From Colwellia echini (lineage in GTDB: Bacteria; Pseudomonadota; Gammaproteobacteria; Enterobacterales; Alteromonadaceae): a DNA stretch of 64,000 bases. Below are positions 45,208 to 52,993 of the stretch, piece by piece. The position numbers were made by a program, and so were the translations under genes. Location of the stretch: positions 1-64,000 of the forward strand of contig NZ_PJAI02000001.1 of NCBI RefSeq assembly GCF_002843355.2, read 5' to 3'. The stretch's first letter is position 1. The number at the start of each line of letters is the position of its first letter. The notes beneath the pieces were generated by a model. The model was not told the DNA's origin. It saw only the letters and a program-made list of their open reading frames with translations, and searched no databases.

Positions 45208-45557
45208 TTATGACTCCACTGATATGGCTTTGTACTTAGACGCGTGTTTAATTAAAGGAAACACAAAATGAGTAGCGTATGCCATTCCAACTGAAATTGT
45301 AGAGTTCAGTTAAAATGGCTATTAATATCGCTATTATGACTAAGTTAATAATATTTAATATTTGAATTCTACTGCACTTTGCAGGCGGGATAAAACTTTA
45401 TAATGGCTTTTTTAGTAAAGAAGTCGAGATCTTGATGATTAATCGCTACTCATAGGACATAGCAGCGAATGATAGTTAACGAGGTTAGGTAATAGCTCTT
45501 TGTTATTTTACTTGTGTATTTAACCTGATCTCAGGTTATTTATGTAAAACCAATAAG
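45208..45557. other. 350-bp region between CheZ-like gene and tyrS
   Basis: Both neighbours are on the minus strand, so this is the 3' region of the CheZ-like gene and the promoter region of tyrS. Apart from the TAACCTGA palindrome at 45521-45538, no ORF, terminator or known operator was seen. Confidence 0.5.
45521..45538. repeat. 18-bp palindrome built from repeat-family ends
   Basis: TAACCTGATCTCAGGTTA has 8-bp perfect arms around TC and equals two ends of the 196-bp element joined together. It begins 20 bases past the stop of the CheZ-like gene. Confidence 0.65.
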
Positions 45558-46142
45558 CTAAAACAGCTCTATATCATCTTCTTCGTTGTTATTGCGTTCT
45601 AACATGGCTTGTCGAAAAAGTGATAATGCTTGATCAATTGGTACACCCGCAATTACGTTATCAAACATAGTTCGTTCTTCTTCCATAGTGTATTTGCTGC
45701 GAATTGAGACTTGTAATGTTCGCCATTCTACCGGTGAATAAATAGCGGTAGGGTTTGATATTAAGGCTGTTAAGGAGCTTAAACTTTGGCTTACATGGTC
45801 AAGACGCTGAGTTAACTTATCATAGAATTGAAAGGCAATAATCGCAGAGTGAATTTTACTTAATGCGCTAGTTGTTGAATACTCAATAACAGTTTTTAGT
45901 TGTTCTATATTATCGGTTGTATCGCCATCCGAATCTTTCATTTTGACAATAGAGGCTTGAATGTCACTTAAATTCGGTGCTAATGAAGTGAACGAGTGGG
46001 AAAGTGTTTCAACTGAAGAATTTCCTTCGTTCATCGACTCGTCAATTTGAGCAACAGCAAGATTTAACATTAAAATGGTTTTTTTGAGTTGGCTCCAATC
46101 TAAATCGGGGCGTAAGGCGGTAGAACTGGCTAATGTACTCAT
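45558..46142 (-). CDS. CheZ-like helical protein of unknown function
   Basis: A 194-residue, mostly helical soluble protein. The segment AFQFYDKLTQRLDHV contains D108 and Q112 in a D-x-x-x-Q arrangement, the spacing of the catalytic aspartate and glutamine of the CheY-P phosphatase CheZ (EFQDLTGQ). After a proline-containing linker and a second block (EWRTLQVSIRSKYTMEEERTMF) the protein ends with a flexible RNNNEEDDIELF, recalling the acidic-hydrophobic CheY-binding tail of CheZ (DDLLDSLGF). Overall similarity to CheZ is otherwise weak; no chemotaxis gene is adjacent. The ribosome binding site is GATAAAGGAACATC. Function is a hypothesis. Confidence 0.75.
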   Translation of the reverse strand: MSTLASSTALRPDLDWSQLKKTILMLNLAVAQIDESMNEGNSSVETLSHSFTSLAPNLSDIQASIVKMKDSDGDTTDNIEQLKTVIEYSTTSALSKIHSAIIAFQFYDKLTQRLDHVSQSLSSLTALISNPTAIYSPVEWRTLQVSIRSKYTMEEERTMFDNVIAGVPIDQALSLFRQAMLERNNNEEDDIELF

Positions 46143-46401
46143 GATGTTCCTTTATCGTAATACTAATTATTGTGTATAGAGTTGTTGTGTAATAGGTTTG
46201 AGTATAGAAGTAATATTTTTACTTAGGGACTAATTTGAAATTTTTAACATATAGTTTTACTTTTGTTTACAAATTTTATGGGGTTAGGTGGCTCTATTAG
46301 CCCGTTATAGCGCTATTATTTATATAGTTTGCATGTAGTTTATAAATAGTTTTGATATAGTTATTAGATTATCTAAATTTGTAGTTATTTACTTTCCTGT
46401 T

Positions 46402-47970
46402 ATGAAATCTTCGAGCCTTACCTTTTTGAATAAACTATTAGAAATCTTCCGAAGTTTACCGAAGCTAACAACCTTCCGAAATTTACCGAAGTTAGAAACC
46501 TTCCAGAACTTACCAAAGCAACATCGCTTCATTATTATTGGCATCAGTTGTTTCTTATTATTGTTATTTATAATCCCTTCAAGTGACAAATCTTCGTCAA
46601 CAGAAGATAACAATGCTGGCAATAACCAAGTAGGTAAACGTATTCAAGTTGCATTACCAGATGAATTTGTGCCGGCAGAAGCAATGGCAACACACGATGC
46701 TTTTCCACAAAGCACTAAACCCCCGGTTAGAGCTAAAACACCTAAAAACAGTAAAGAGGCTATAGGGCAATTACCGTCATTAGAAGAGCCTGTTATTTCT
46801 CAAGAAGTTGGCAGCATAGCCACAGATAATTTAGAGAAAAAAACCAAAATACAAGATTCAGTCGCGGCGCTAGCTAACCTAAACTGGCAAACGATAACCG
46901 TGAAAAATGGTGATTCATTAGCATTAATACTTAAGCGCTTAGGCTTTAGTGCGCAAACAACCTATGCGGTAAGCACTGCACAAGGTGAAGACAGTAAGTT
47001 ATTGCGACGACTAAATGTGGGCGATCAATTACGTATCGCTAATAATGAAGCCAAACAATTAACCGCACTTGAATACCCCTTATCAAAAACCGATACATTA
47101 TTTATTAATTTAGTTGGCGATAGCTATCAATCACATCGTGAAAGTAAAGAAGTTGAGATACGTGAAGATATTAGTTACGGAACTATTACCTCTAGTTTTT
47201 GGAATGCAGGTATAAGTGCAGGATTAAACGATACGCAAATTATTAACTTTGCCAATATCTTTGGTTGGGATATGGATTTTGGTATGGATATACGATCCGG
47301 CGATAGCTTTTCTCTGACTTATGAAAAAAAGTATATTGACGGTGAATATATTGGCCCTGGTAATATTTTAGCCGCAGAAATTATTAACCAAGGTGAAGTG
47401 TTTCAAGCGATACGCTTTAGTGATGGGGAGTATTATAGCTCTGATGGTCGCAGTATGCGTAAAGCCTTCTTACGTGCACCAGTAAATTTTAAATACATTA
47501 GCTCAAGCTTTAAACCAAAACGTTTTCATCCAGTGCAAAAAAAATGGAAAGCCCATCGAGGTATTGATTACGCCGCTAAAACTGGCACTCCAGTAGTTGC
47601 CGCAGGTAACGGTAAAGTTACCGACTCTACTTATAATAAATATAATGGTAATTATGTCTTTATTCAGCATGGTAATGGCATAGTCACTAAGTACTTACAT
47701 TTTTCCAAACGTGCAGTAAAAAAAGGGCAGCGTGTAAAACAAGGGCAAACTATTGGTTATGTGGGAGCCACAGGTTTAGCTTCAGGACCACATTTACATT
47801 ATGAATTTTTATTAAATGGTGTTCATCGTAATCCGCGTACCGTTCAATTACCCGATGCTCGACCGATTGATAAAGAGTACAAAGCCGAATTTGAGACATT
47901 AGCAACTAAACGATTACAAGTTTTATCAGGTGCTACAAGTGCGCTTTCATCTACACAAGATGTAAATTAA
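46402..47970 (+). CDS. M23-family murein DD-endopeptidase (MepM-like) with OapA/LysM-like domain
   Basis: The 522-residue envelope protein has a cytoplasmic start with three 9-residue repeats, one membrane anchor (about residues 44-62), an acid/proline-rich linker, an OapA/LysM-like domain (ITVKNGDSLALILKRLGFS, about 172-190) and a C-terminal M23 zinc peptidase (HRGIDYAAKTGTPV, about 389-402; GPHLHYEF about 458-465), which supply HxxxD and HxH zinc ligands. MepM-like enzymes cut peptide cross-links to let new murein in. It is six bases upstream of anmK, a murein recycling gene, in one operon. The ATG follows TTTCCTGTT, a weak site. Confidence 0.93.
   Translation: MKSSSLTFLNKLLEIFRSLPKLTTFRNLPKLETFQNLPKQHRFIIIGISCFLLLLFIIPSSDKSSSTEDNNAGNNQVGKRIQVALPDEFVPAEAMATHDAFPQSTKPPVRAKTPKNSKEAIGQLPSLEEPVISQEVGSIATDNLEKKTKIQDSVAALANLNWQTITVKNGDSLALILKRLGFSAQTTYAVSTAQGEDSKLLRRLNVGDQLRIANNEAKQLTALEYPLSKTDTLFINLVGDSYQSHRESKEVEIREDISYGTITSSFWNAGISAGLNDTQIINFANIFGWDMDFGMDIRSGDSFSLTYEKKYIDGEYIGPGNILAAEIINQGEVFQAIRFSDGEYYSSDGRSMRKAFLRAPVNFKYISSSFKPKRFHPVQKKWKAHRGIDYAAKTGTPVVAAGNGKVTDSTYNKYNGNYVFIQHGNGIVTKYLHFSKRAVKKGQRVKQGQTIGYVGATGLASGPHLHYEFLLNGVHRNPRTVQLPDARPIDKEYKAEFETLATKRLQVLSGATSALSSTQDVN
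46447..46527. repeat. 27-bp tandem repeat at the start of the M23 gene
   Basis: Three 27-bp units start at 46447, 46474 and 46501 (TTCCGAARTTTACCGAAG type); the first two are close copies, the third diverged. They encode the 9-residue repeats FRSLPKLTT, FRNLPKLET and FQNLPKQHR on the cytoplasmic side of the membrane anchor. Confidence 0.88.
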
Positions 47971-47976
47971 TAAACC

Positions 47977-49188
47977 ATGACGAGCCTTACTAACACTCAA
48001 AAAAGTTGTGGAAAATATTATATTGGCTTAATGTCAGGCACTAGTGCTGATGGTATCGATTTAGCACTTGTTGACTTTACAACCCATGATAATAAAGCAC
48101 GCTTAGTTGCTAGTTATTATCATCCTTATAATGAAGAGTTAGCCACTAAGGTCACTTCTCTTTATCAACCGGGTCATAATGAAATTGATCGTGCTTTTCA
48201 TTTAGATATCGAATTAGCACAATTATTTTCTCAAGCTATTGCTGCGTTACTTAACCAAGAAAAGCTTGAACCGGCAGACATTATTGCTATTGGTAATCAC
48301 GGGCAAACTATTCGTCATCGCCCTAGTGGTGGCCTTATATCAAAAGTTAATCCATTTACTTTACAAATAGGTTGTTGCCAAACCCTTGCAACCTTGTCGG
48401 GTATTCGTGTTATTGGTCAGTTTCGTCGTAAAGATATGGTATTAGGTGGTCAAGGTGCACCGCTTGTACCTATTTTTCATCAGCAGTTATTTGAGCAAGC
48501 GACAAGTCCTGTTTTTGTGGTAAATATTGGCGGCATTGCTAATGTTACTTTTTTGCCTAGCTTATCAGCCGGCGTAGAAGAATTAGTACTTGGTTTTGAT
48601 ACCGGACCAGGCAATGCTTTACTTAACGACTGGTATATAAAAAATCATCCTAACAGTGCTGATAAATTTGATAAAAACGGTACTTGGGCGGCAACAGGAA
48701 TTATAATTCCCGCGTTGCTTAACCAGTTTATGCAAGATGAATACATACAAACTGTAGCGCCTAAAAGTACAGGTAGAGAGTATTTTCATCTTGCTTGGTT
48801 AGAGCAGCAATTAACAGCTTTTCAAAGTAATGAGCAAAACAACGGCCCAATACTTGATGCGGCTAATGTGCAGGCAACCTTGTTAGCTTTTACCGTAAGC
48901 AGTATTTATAAAGATATTACTAATCTTGCTAATCGAGGCAAGGTTTATTTATGTGGTGGTGGAGTACATAATACGCATTTAGTTAACAGCTTGTGCTTAA
49001 ATTTTAACAACGATGTATCAGGTTTTGATGTCAAATTAATGAGCTCAATAGGTGTTGATGGTGATCAATTAGAAGCTATGGCTTTCGCATGGCTTGCCTA
49101 TGCCTTTGATCATAAACTTAATAGTAATATGCCTGCAGTTACTGGAGCTAGTGCGAGCTGTACATTAGGTAATGAGTTTTTAGTATAA
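47977..49188 (+). CDS. anmK: Anhydro-N-acetylmuramic acid kinase
   Basis: AnmK converts anhydroMurNAc released by lytic transglycosylases to MurNAc-6-phosphate for recycling. The 403-residue protein has the N-terminal GLMSGTSADGIDLALVDF (about 17-34), IGNHGQTIRH (about 106-115), GQFRRKDMVLGGQGAPLVP (about 147-165), the NIGGIANVTFLP strand and the C-terminal YLCGGGVHN and DGDQLEAMAFAWLA. It follows the M23 gene by six bases. Two bases after its stop a diverged copy of the repeat element begins. Confidence 0.96.
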   Translation: MTSLTNTQKSCGKYYIGLMSGTSADGIDLALVDFTTHDNKARLVASYYHPYNEELATKVTSLYQPGHNEIDRAFHLDIELAQLFSQAIAALLNQEKLEPADIIAIGNHGQTIRHRPSGGLISKVNPFTLQIGCCQTLATLSGIRVIGQFRRKDMVLGGQGAPLVPIFHQQLFEQATSPVFVVNIGGIANVTFLPSLSAGVEELVLGFDTGPGNALLNDWYIKNHPNSADKFDKNGTWAATGIIIPALLNQFMQDEYIQTVAPKSTGREYFHLAWLEQQLTAFQSNEQNNGPILDAANVQATLLAFTVSSIYKDITNLANRGKVYLCGGGVHNTHLVNSLCLNFNNDVSGFDVKLMSSIGVDGDQLEAMAFAWLAYAFDHKLNSNMPAVTGASASCTLGNEFLV

Positions 49189-49190
49189 TT

Positions 49191-49345
49191 AACCTGAGTT
49201 CGATATACGCAAAGTGCTACAACAGCCTTATTTATTCGTATTCCTTCGTTCAGGAAACGTCCAATAACTAAAGTTATTGTAGATGCGTTAGTGCAAACAG
49301 TTGATATCGTTATACTTTACAATGTAATTATCCCCAAGAGTAGGT
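49191..49345. mobile_element. Diverged copy of the 196-bp repeat element
   Basis: Starts AACCTGAGTTCGATATACG, keeps GCAAAGTGCTACAACAGCC, TTGTAGATGCGTTAGTGCAA, GTTGATATCGTTATACTTTACAATGT (split) and a decayed right end TTATCCCCAAGAGTAGGTTA. It is about 40 bases shorter than the complete copy, with the central hairpin region reduced. It begins directly after the anmK stop. Confidence 0.85.
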
Positions 49346-49655
49346 TAGTTATTTTGATGTTCACCTTTACTGGTGAATATTAATAACCTCTGTTTTGAGC
49401 TATCACTAAGCCAACTTTAATCATTCAAGCACTCCCAAAAAAACTTAAAATATATTTTACAGAGCTTTTTTATATATAATAATTACTTAGCTAAACTTGT
49501 TTATTAAATTCGATAAATATAAAAAATTTAACTAGTAATCGTCCAAGTCAAGACTATAATTAATTAGAGTGTGGTTAAAAAATAAACGTAATTAAATGTT
49601 GTACGGTAACGCTCAACAAGGTATACAGCTTTAAATTAAGGATTAAGGAGGGCTT
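49346..49655. other. 310-bp AT-rich leader before a 63-residue protein gene
   Basis: No ORF was seen. A short stem TTCACC-TTTACT-GGTGAA lies near 49360. The rest is over 70 percent A+T by eye and probably contains the promoter of the small gene at 49656. Confidence 0.4.
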
Positions 49656-49847
49656 ATGGAATTCATGGATATTCATATCGGCATGAAGTGTGGCAGTAAA
49701 AAAGGCAGTGGTACTGTTACTTGGGTTGATGGCTCAACACATACTATTTATATGGTTGATGCTAATAACAACAATAATTTTGAAGTGAATATAAGTGAGA
49801 TTATTGAAGACCCACAAGCACACAATAAAGAAGATGAATATTATTAA
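49656..49847 (+). CDS. Small conserved-looking hypothetical protein, 63 residues
   Basis: A strong ribosome binding site (AAGGAGGG, six bases before ATG) and a downstream terminator support this short gene. The product has no signal peptide or membrane segment; residues 7-50 could form a small beta-barrel (IGMKCGSKKGSGTVTWVDGS), reminiscent of KOW/SH3-like small folds, and the tail is acidic (EDPQAHNKEDEYY). I do not recognise a family and assign no function. It is alone in its transcription unit. Confidence 0.75.
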   Translation: MEFMDIHIGMKCGSKKGSGTVTWVDGSTHTIYMVDANNNNNFEVNISEIIEDPQAHNKEDEYY

Positions 49848-49885
49848 CATAAGCAGTAAGTAATAGTCTTCTAAATATTATTATT

Positions 49886-49946
49886 AAAGCCTGACAATTG
49901 AAGCCTTATATGGATGCTTATATAGGGAATAGTTGTCAGGCTTTTT
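49886..49946 (+). terminator. Terminator after the 63-residue protein gene
   Basis: AAAGCCTGACAA (49886-49897) pairs perfectly with TTGTCAGGCTTT (49933-49944), ending in a five-T run. The interior can form an additional imperfect CCTTATAT/ATATAGG stem. Confidence 0.88.
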
Positions 49947-50084
49947 ATTGTCAAAGTTTCTTGAAACTAAATTTAAAAAACTGCATTTTTGCGCTAGATC
50001 AATTTTTACTGTTTATCACTATCGTTATCGGCTAAAATGTGCACCATATTTTTAAGCGATTACTTTTGCATAGGAAACTAAACC

Positions 50085-50210
50085 ATGTCAAACCATGATG
50101 AAGATTTTAAAGATTCTACCTCAGTACTAAACTTAGTTACAATTCTTACCGTATTGATTTTTATGCCTTTACTACCTATGCTTATGGGTTGGTTTACTAT
50201 GTTACGTTAA
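50085..50210 (+). CDS. 41-residue predicted single-span membrane protein
   Basis: An ATG at 50085 follows TAGGAAACTAAACC (AGGA nine bases upstream) and opens a 41-codon frame: a polar, acidic start (SNHDEDFKDSTSV) followed by a membrane helix (LNLVTILTVLIFMPLLPMLM) and a short GWFTMLR tail. The composition, ribosome binding site, and position before a perfect terminator argue that it is real though it is below usual gene-calling length. Such small membrane peptides often modulate membrane enzymes; no function is assigned. Confidence 0.68.
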   Translation: MSNHDEDFKDSTSVLNLVTILTVLIFMPLLPMLMGWFTMLR

Positions 50211-50266
50211 AGTTATGTTAAATTGATTTAACGTTATAAAGTTATGTTAAATTGATTTAACGTTAT
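50209..50266. repeat. Perfect 29-bp tandem duplication
   Basis: The unit AAAGTTATGTTAAATTGATT plus TAACGTTAT occurs twice without a mismatch (50209-50237 and 50238-50266). Each copy holds the palindrome GTTAAATTGATTTAAC. It lies between the 41-residue gene and the terminator. Confidence 0.93.
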
Positions 50267-50280
50267 CACAAAATCAAAAA

Positions 50281-50317
50281 AGGCAGTTAACGCATATTAC
50301 GTTAACTGCCTTTTTTA
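50281..50317. terminator. Bidirectional terminator
   Basis: AGGCAGTTAACG (50281-50292) pairs perfectly with CGTTAACTGCCT (50300-50311), with A-run before and T-run after. It serves the small plus-strand gene and the convergent glycine-zipper gene. Confidence 0.93.
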
Positions 50318-50333
50318 TTTTAAAATCAATACT

Positions 50334-50843
50334 TTAATTACTAACGGTATAACCTTTAGCTTCTAAGCATACATTACGTGCTTTATTATAGTCAGTCACT
50401 TGCGCATTTGATGCTTTTTGCGCTTGTGCAGCTTTTTGTTCAGCTTGCTGTTCTTCAGCTTGTTCATGAGCTGCTTCTTCTCGGTGACGAATTCTGCCTG
50501 CAAGAAAACCTATTGCAGCACCTTTAGCTGCGCCATTACCGGTATCATGACCACCAATAGCTGCAATGGTAGCACCAGCAGCAGCGCCACCTACCGTTGA
50601 GCCCGCAGTTGAAGGTCCTTGTGGCTCTTGTTGAACAGGTGCAGCAACAGGAGCTGCGGCTTGAACTTTAGTTGGATCAAAACCAGTTTGACTTACCGCC
50701 CAGCTATAACAAGCATATTCGTCTTTTTGCTGCTGCTCGGCAGACTGACCATTTTTAGGGAATATATATTCATGAGCGCTTAAATTACCAATAGTTAAAG
50801 CTGAGATCATAAATACAATTGTTTTCATTTTAATATTTTTCAT
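50334..50843 (-). CDS. Glycine-zipper domain secreted protein
   Basis: The 169-residue protein has a signal peptide (MKTIVFMISALTIGNLSAHE), a YACYSWAVSQTGFDPTK segment seen in YMGG/glycine-zipper proteins, a proline/alanine linker, a glycine zipper (AGSTVGGAAAGATIAAIGGH and NGAAKGAAIGFLAG, about 80-118) able to pack in membranes, and an alanine-glutamine-rich coiled coil before a C-terminal cysteine (NVCLEAKGY). Family members are envelope proteins of unknown function. An ATG six residues downstream (MKTIVF) is an alternative start. Confidence 0.82.
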   Translation of the reverse strand: MKNIKMKTIVFMISALTIGNLSAHEYIFPKNGQSAEQQQKDEYACYSWAVSQTGFDPTKVQAAAPVAAPVQQEPQGPSTAGSTVGGAAAGATIAAIGGHDTGNGAAKGAAIGFLAGRIRHREEAAHEQAEEQQAEQKAAQAQKASNAQVTDYNKARNVCLEAKGYTVSN

Positions 50844-51247
50844 AGCTGCCTCTGCGGTATGTTGAACGTCTGTCCGTATTTAGCTGAGTATACGTTAGCT
50901 ACCTAAAGTAGATCAACGAATTAACTCATTTATTGACACAATAAATACTACGTTTGAAATAATGTTTTTTCGTTTATTTCCCACTAAAATTCAAAGTGGT
51001 AATGTTGTTACGTTAAGCTCTAAATGTTTACTAAATGTTCAATTAGACTCTGTTATACAGTTAACGTAAAAATAGTACCTATTATTGCTTTTTGAAATAA
51101 TACGACTAGTCTTAATAATAATTATCATATTGCAATTTAGCATTGAATTTCAACATGCTAAATTGATAACTAAGTTGATAGCTAAGTTGATATTTATTGA
51201 ATATTAATAGTGTATTTTTAACTAGTATTAAAGAAGCTAAATAAGCG
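50844..51247. other. 404-bp divergent intergenic region (glycine-zipper / hemerythrin genes)
   Basis: No ORF or clear operator was found. A 12-bp tandem repeat TTGATARCTAAG (51163-51174 and 51175-51186, then TTGATATTT) precedes the hemerythrin-receiver gene by about 60 bases and may be part of its promoter region. No FNR or NnrR-type TTGAT-N4-ATCAA box was visible. Confidence 0.4.
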
Positions 51248-52816
51248 ATGAAAAATATAAATATTTCCCCTCACCCTGACGTTGTCATGATTTATCAAGA
51301 CAAGGAAACAGTTGAGTCTGCTATTCAACAAATTATTGAATTATCGCTGAAGTTTAAAGCCTATAAATATAATCCTAAAACAATCCATCAAATAGCGGCA
51401 ATGGGCCCTAAAGTTTTATTGTTAGCTTCAAGCAATGTGAAGAAAACAATAAAATTTTATATCGATTATCTCGAAGATTATGAGCAAAATATATCACCGC
51501 ATAGCGCAATATTATTAATTAATAATCGTGAAACGGCACGTGCATATTTAGCCTGTGAAAATGGTTTGTTTGATAACTATGTTATCACTAACCCGTTGAA
51601 CGAACCTCACCGTTTAAAATTAGTGTTATTGCATGAGTTAAAGTTAATGGAGACTCATCACAACAATAGCTTAGAGCAACTTGAGGCGGAAGGTGAAGAA
51701 GAGTTAGCTTCATGTATAGAGCACGGTGTTGCATTAAAAAAATCTTTCATAAAAAAAATTAATAAGTGTGAAGCAGACCTGTTATCGGTAACGAATAAAG
51801 CACTAACTAATGATAAAGAAGCTGCGGAAGTGTTGCAGCGTTTAATTGGTATTTCGCTCGAAGAAATGAATGAAAATATCGCCAGTGGTATTCAAAATAT
51901 AGTAGATCAATTAAATCGTTTAAAGTTAAACAATCAATCAATAAAGCAAGAACGGTTGCAGCAGACATTAAAAAGTAAATCGGGCTTATTAACTGCACAT
52001 CAGCAGAAACAACAAACGCTCAAGAAAAAAGTACTTATTGCGGAGCCCTCTAATTTATTTACCCGAGTAATTAAAGAAATCTTTGAGGATACGCTTCTAT
52101 ATGAGTTAGTCAATGATGGGCAAGAGGCACTGGACAAAATTAATAAATTCAAACCTGACGCTGTGCTACTTGCTTATGATTTACCAACATTAAATGGTGT
52201 AGAAATAACTAAAATAATTCGTGCAGAGGGTAATAGTGTTCCGATTATTGCGTATGTTCATGACAGAGATAAGTTGGTTATTAAACAATGGATCCCATTA
52301 GGTTTAAATAATTACCTTATAAAGCCATCTAAAAAAAGTTCTATTTTACAAAGTGTTAATAAAGCTATAAGTGATCCGTCAGGAATCATTTTTCATCAGA
52401 AAACCGCAGATCAAACAAAGATTCAATGGCTTCCTGAATACTCTGTAGGTAATGATGAACTCGATGAGCAGCACAAAGTACTTTTTACTATGGTGAATGA
52501 TTTTTTACATGAAGATAATAAAAAAGGCGCGGTAGCGCTGTATCAAAATTTGTCCTTGTATATTGATATGCACTTTGATGCAGAAGAGAATTTATTAAGG
52601 CAAATAAACTACCCTGATACTCAAGATCATATAGAAAAGCACGGCGAATTAAGAAAAAAATTTAATCTACTCGAAGAAAAATTGGCTAATTATGATGTTG
52701 ATGTACACCATAAAGTGGCAATGTTTCTTTATAACTGGCTTGCACAGCACATTTTAAAGGCGGATATGGAATATAAACGCTATGCGTTATCGATAGAAGA
52801 AGAGAGCTTTCATTAA
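51248..52816 (+). CDS. Pseudoreceiver-receiver-bacteriohemerythrin protein
   Basis: A 522-residue cytoplasmic protein with an unusual order: an N-terminal receiver-like domain without phospho-aspartate (about 8-128, VLLLASS at the usual site); a helical, probably coiled-coil linker (130-258); a second receiver (about 261-372) in which the phospho-acceptor position is alanine (DAVLLAYDLP, where D would precede two residues and MP) but lysine of LIKPSKK remains; and a C-terminal hemerythrin domain (about 390-510) with histidines in DEQHK (H409), MHFDAEE, HIEKH and QHILKAD that would bind a di-iron centre for O2 or NO. It is followed by a hybrid kinase. Role inferred: oxygen- or NO-responsive output not relying on phosphorylation. 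Confidence 0.9.
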   Translation: MKNINISPHPDVVMIYQDKETVESAIQQIIELSLKFKAYKYNPKTIHQIAAMGPKVLLLASSNVKKTIKFYIDYLEDYEQNISPHSAILLINNRETARAYLACENGLFDNYVITNPLNEPHRLKLVLLHELKLMETHHNNSLEQLEAEGEEELASCIEHGVALKKSFIKKINKCEADLLSVTNKALTNDKEAAEVLQRLIGISLEEMNENIASGIQNIVDQLNRLKLNNQSIKQERLQQTLKSKSGLLTAHQQKQQTLKKKVLIAEPSNLFTRVIKEIFEDTLLYELVNDGQEALDKINKFKPDAVLLAYDLPTLNGVEITKIIRAEGNSVPIIAYVHDRDKLVIKQWIPLGLNNYLIKPSKKSSILQSVNKAISDPSGIIFHQKTADQTKIQWLPEYSVGNDELDEQHKVLFTMVNDFLHEDNKKGAVALYQNLSLYIDMHFDAEENLLRQINYPDTQDHIEKHGELRKKFNLLEEKLANYDVDVHHKVAMFLYNWLAQHILKADMEYKRYALSIEEESFH

Positions 52817-52993
52817 TAAATACATTGTTTTACAGGCGGAGGACGGTTATTTATCTCCTTGTATAGCTAAGATGCTGATATTTTCGGTCAATATGTCGTG
52901 AGTGCAATCTGCAAAGCAGAAGATAAAAAATTATATATAAAGACATGTCAAACCAACTGATTGGTGACACTTTAATTACATACAGGCATAGTT

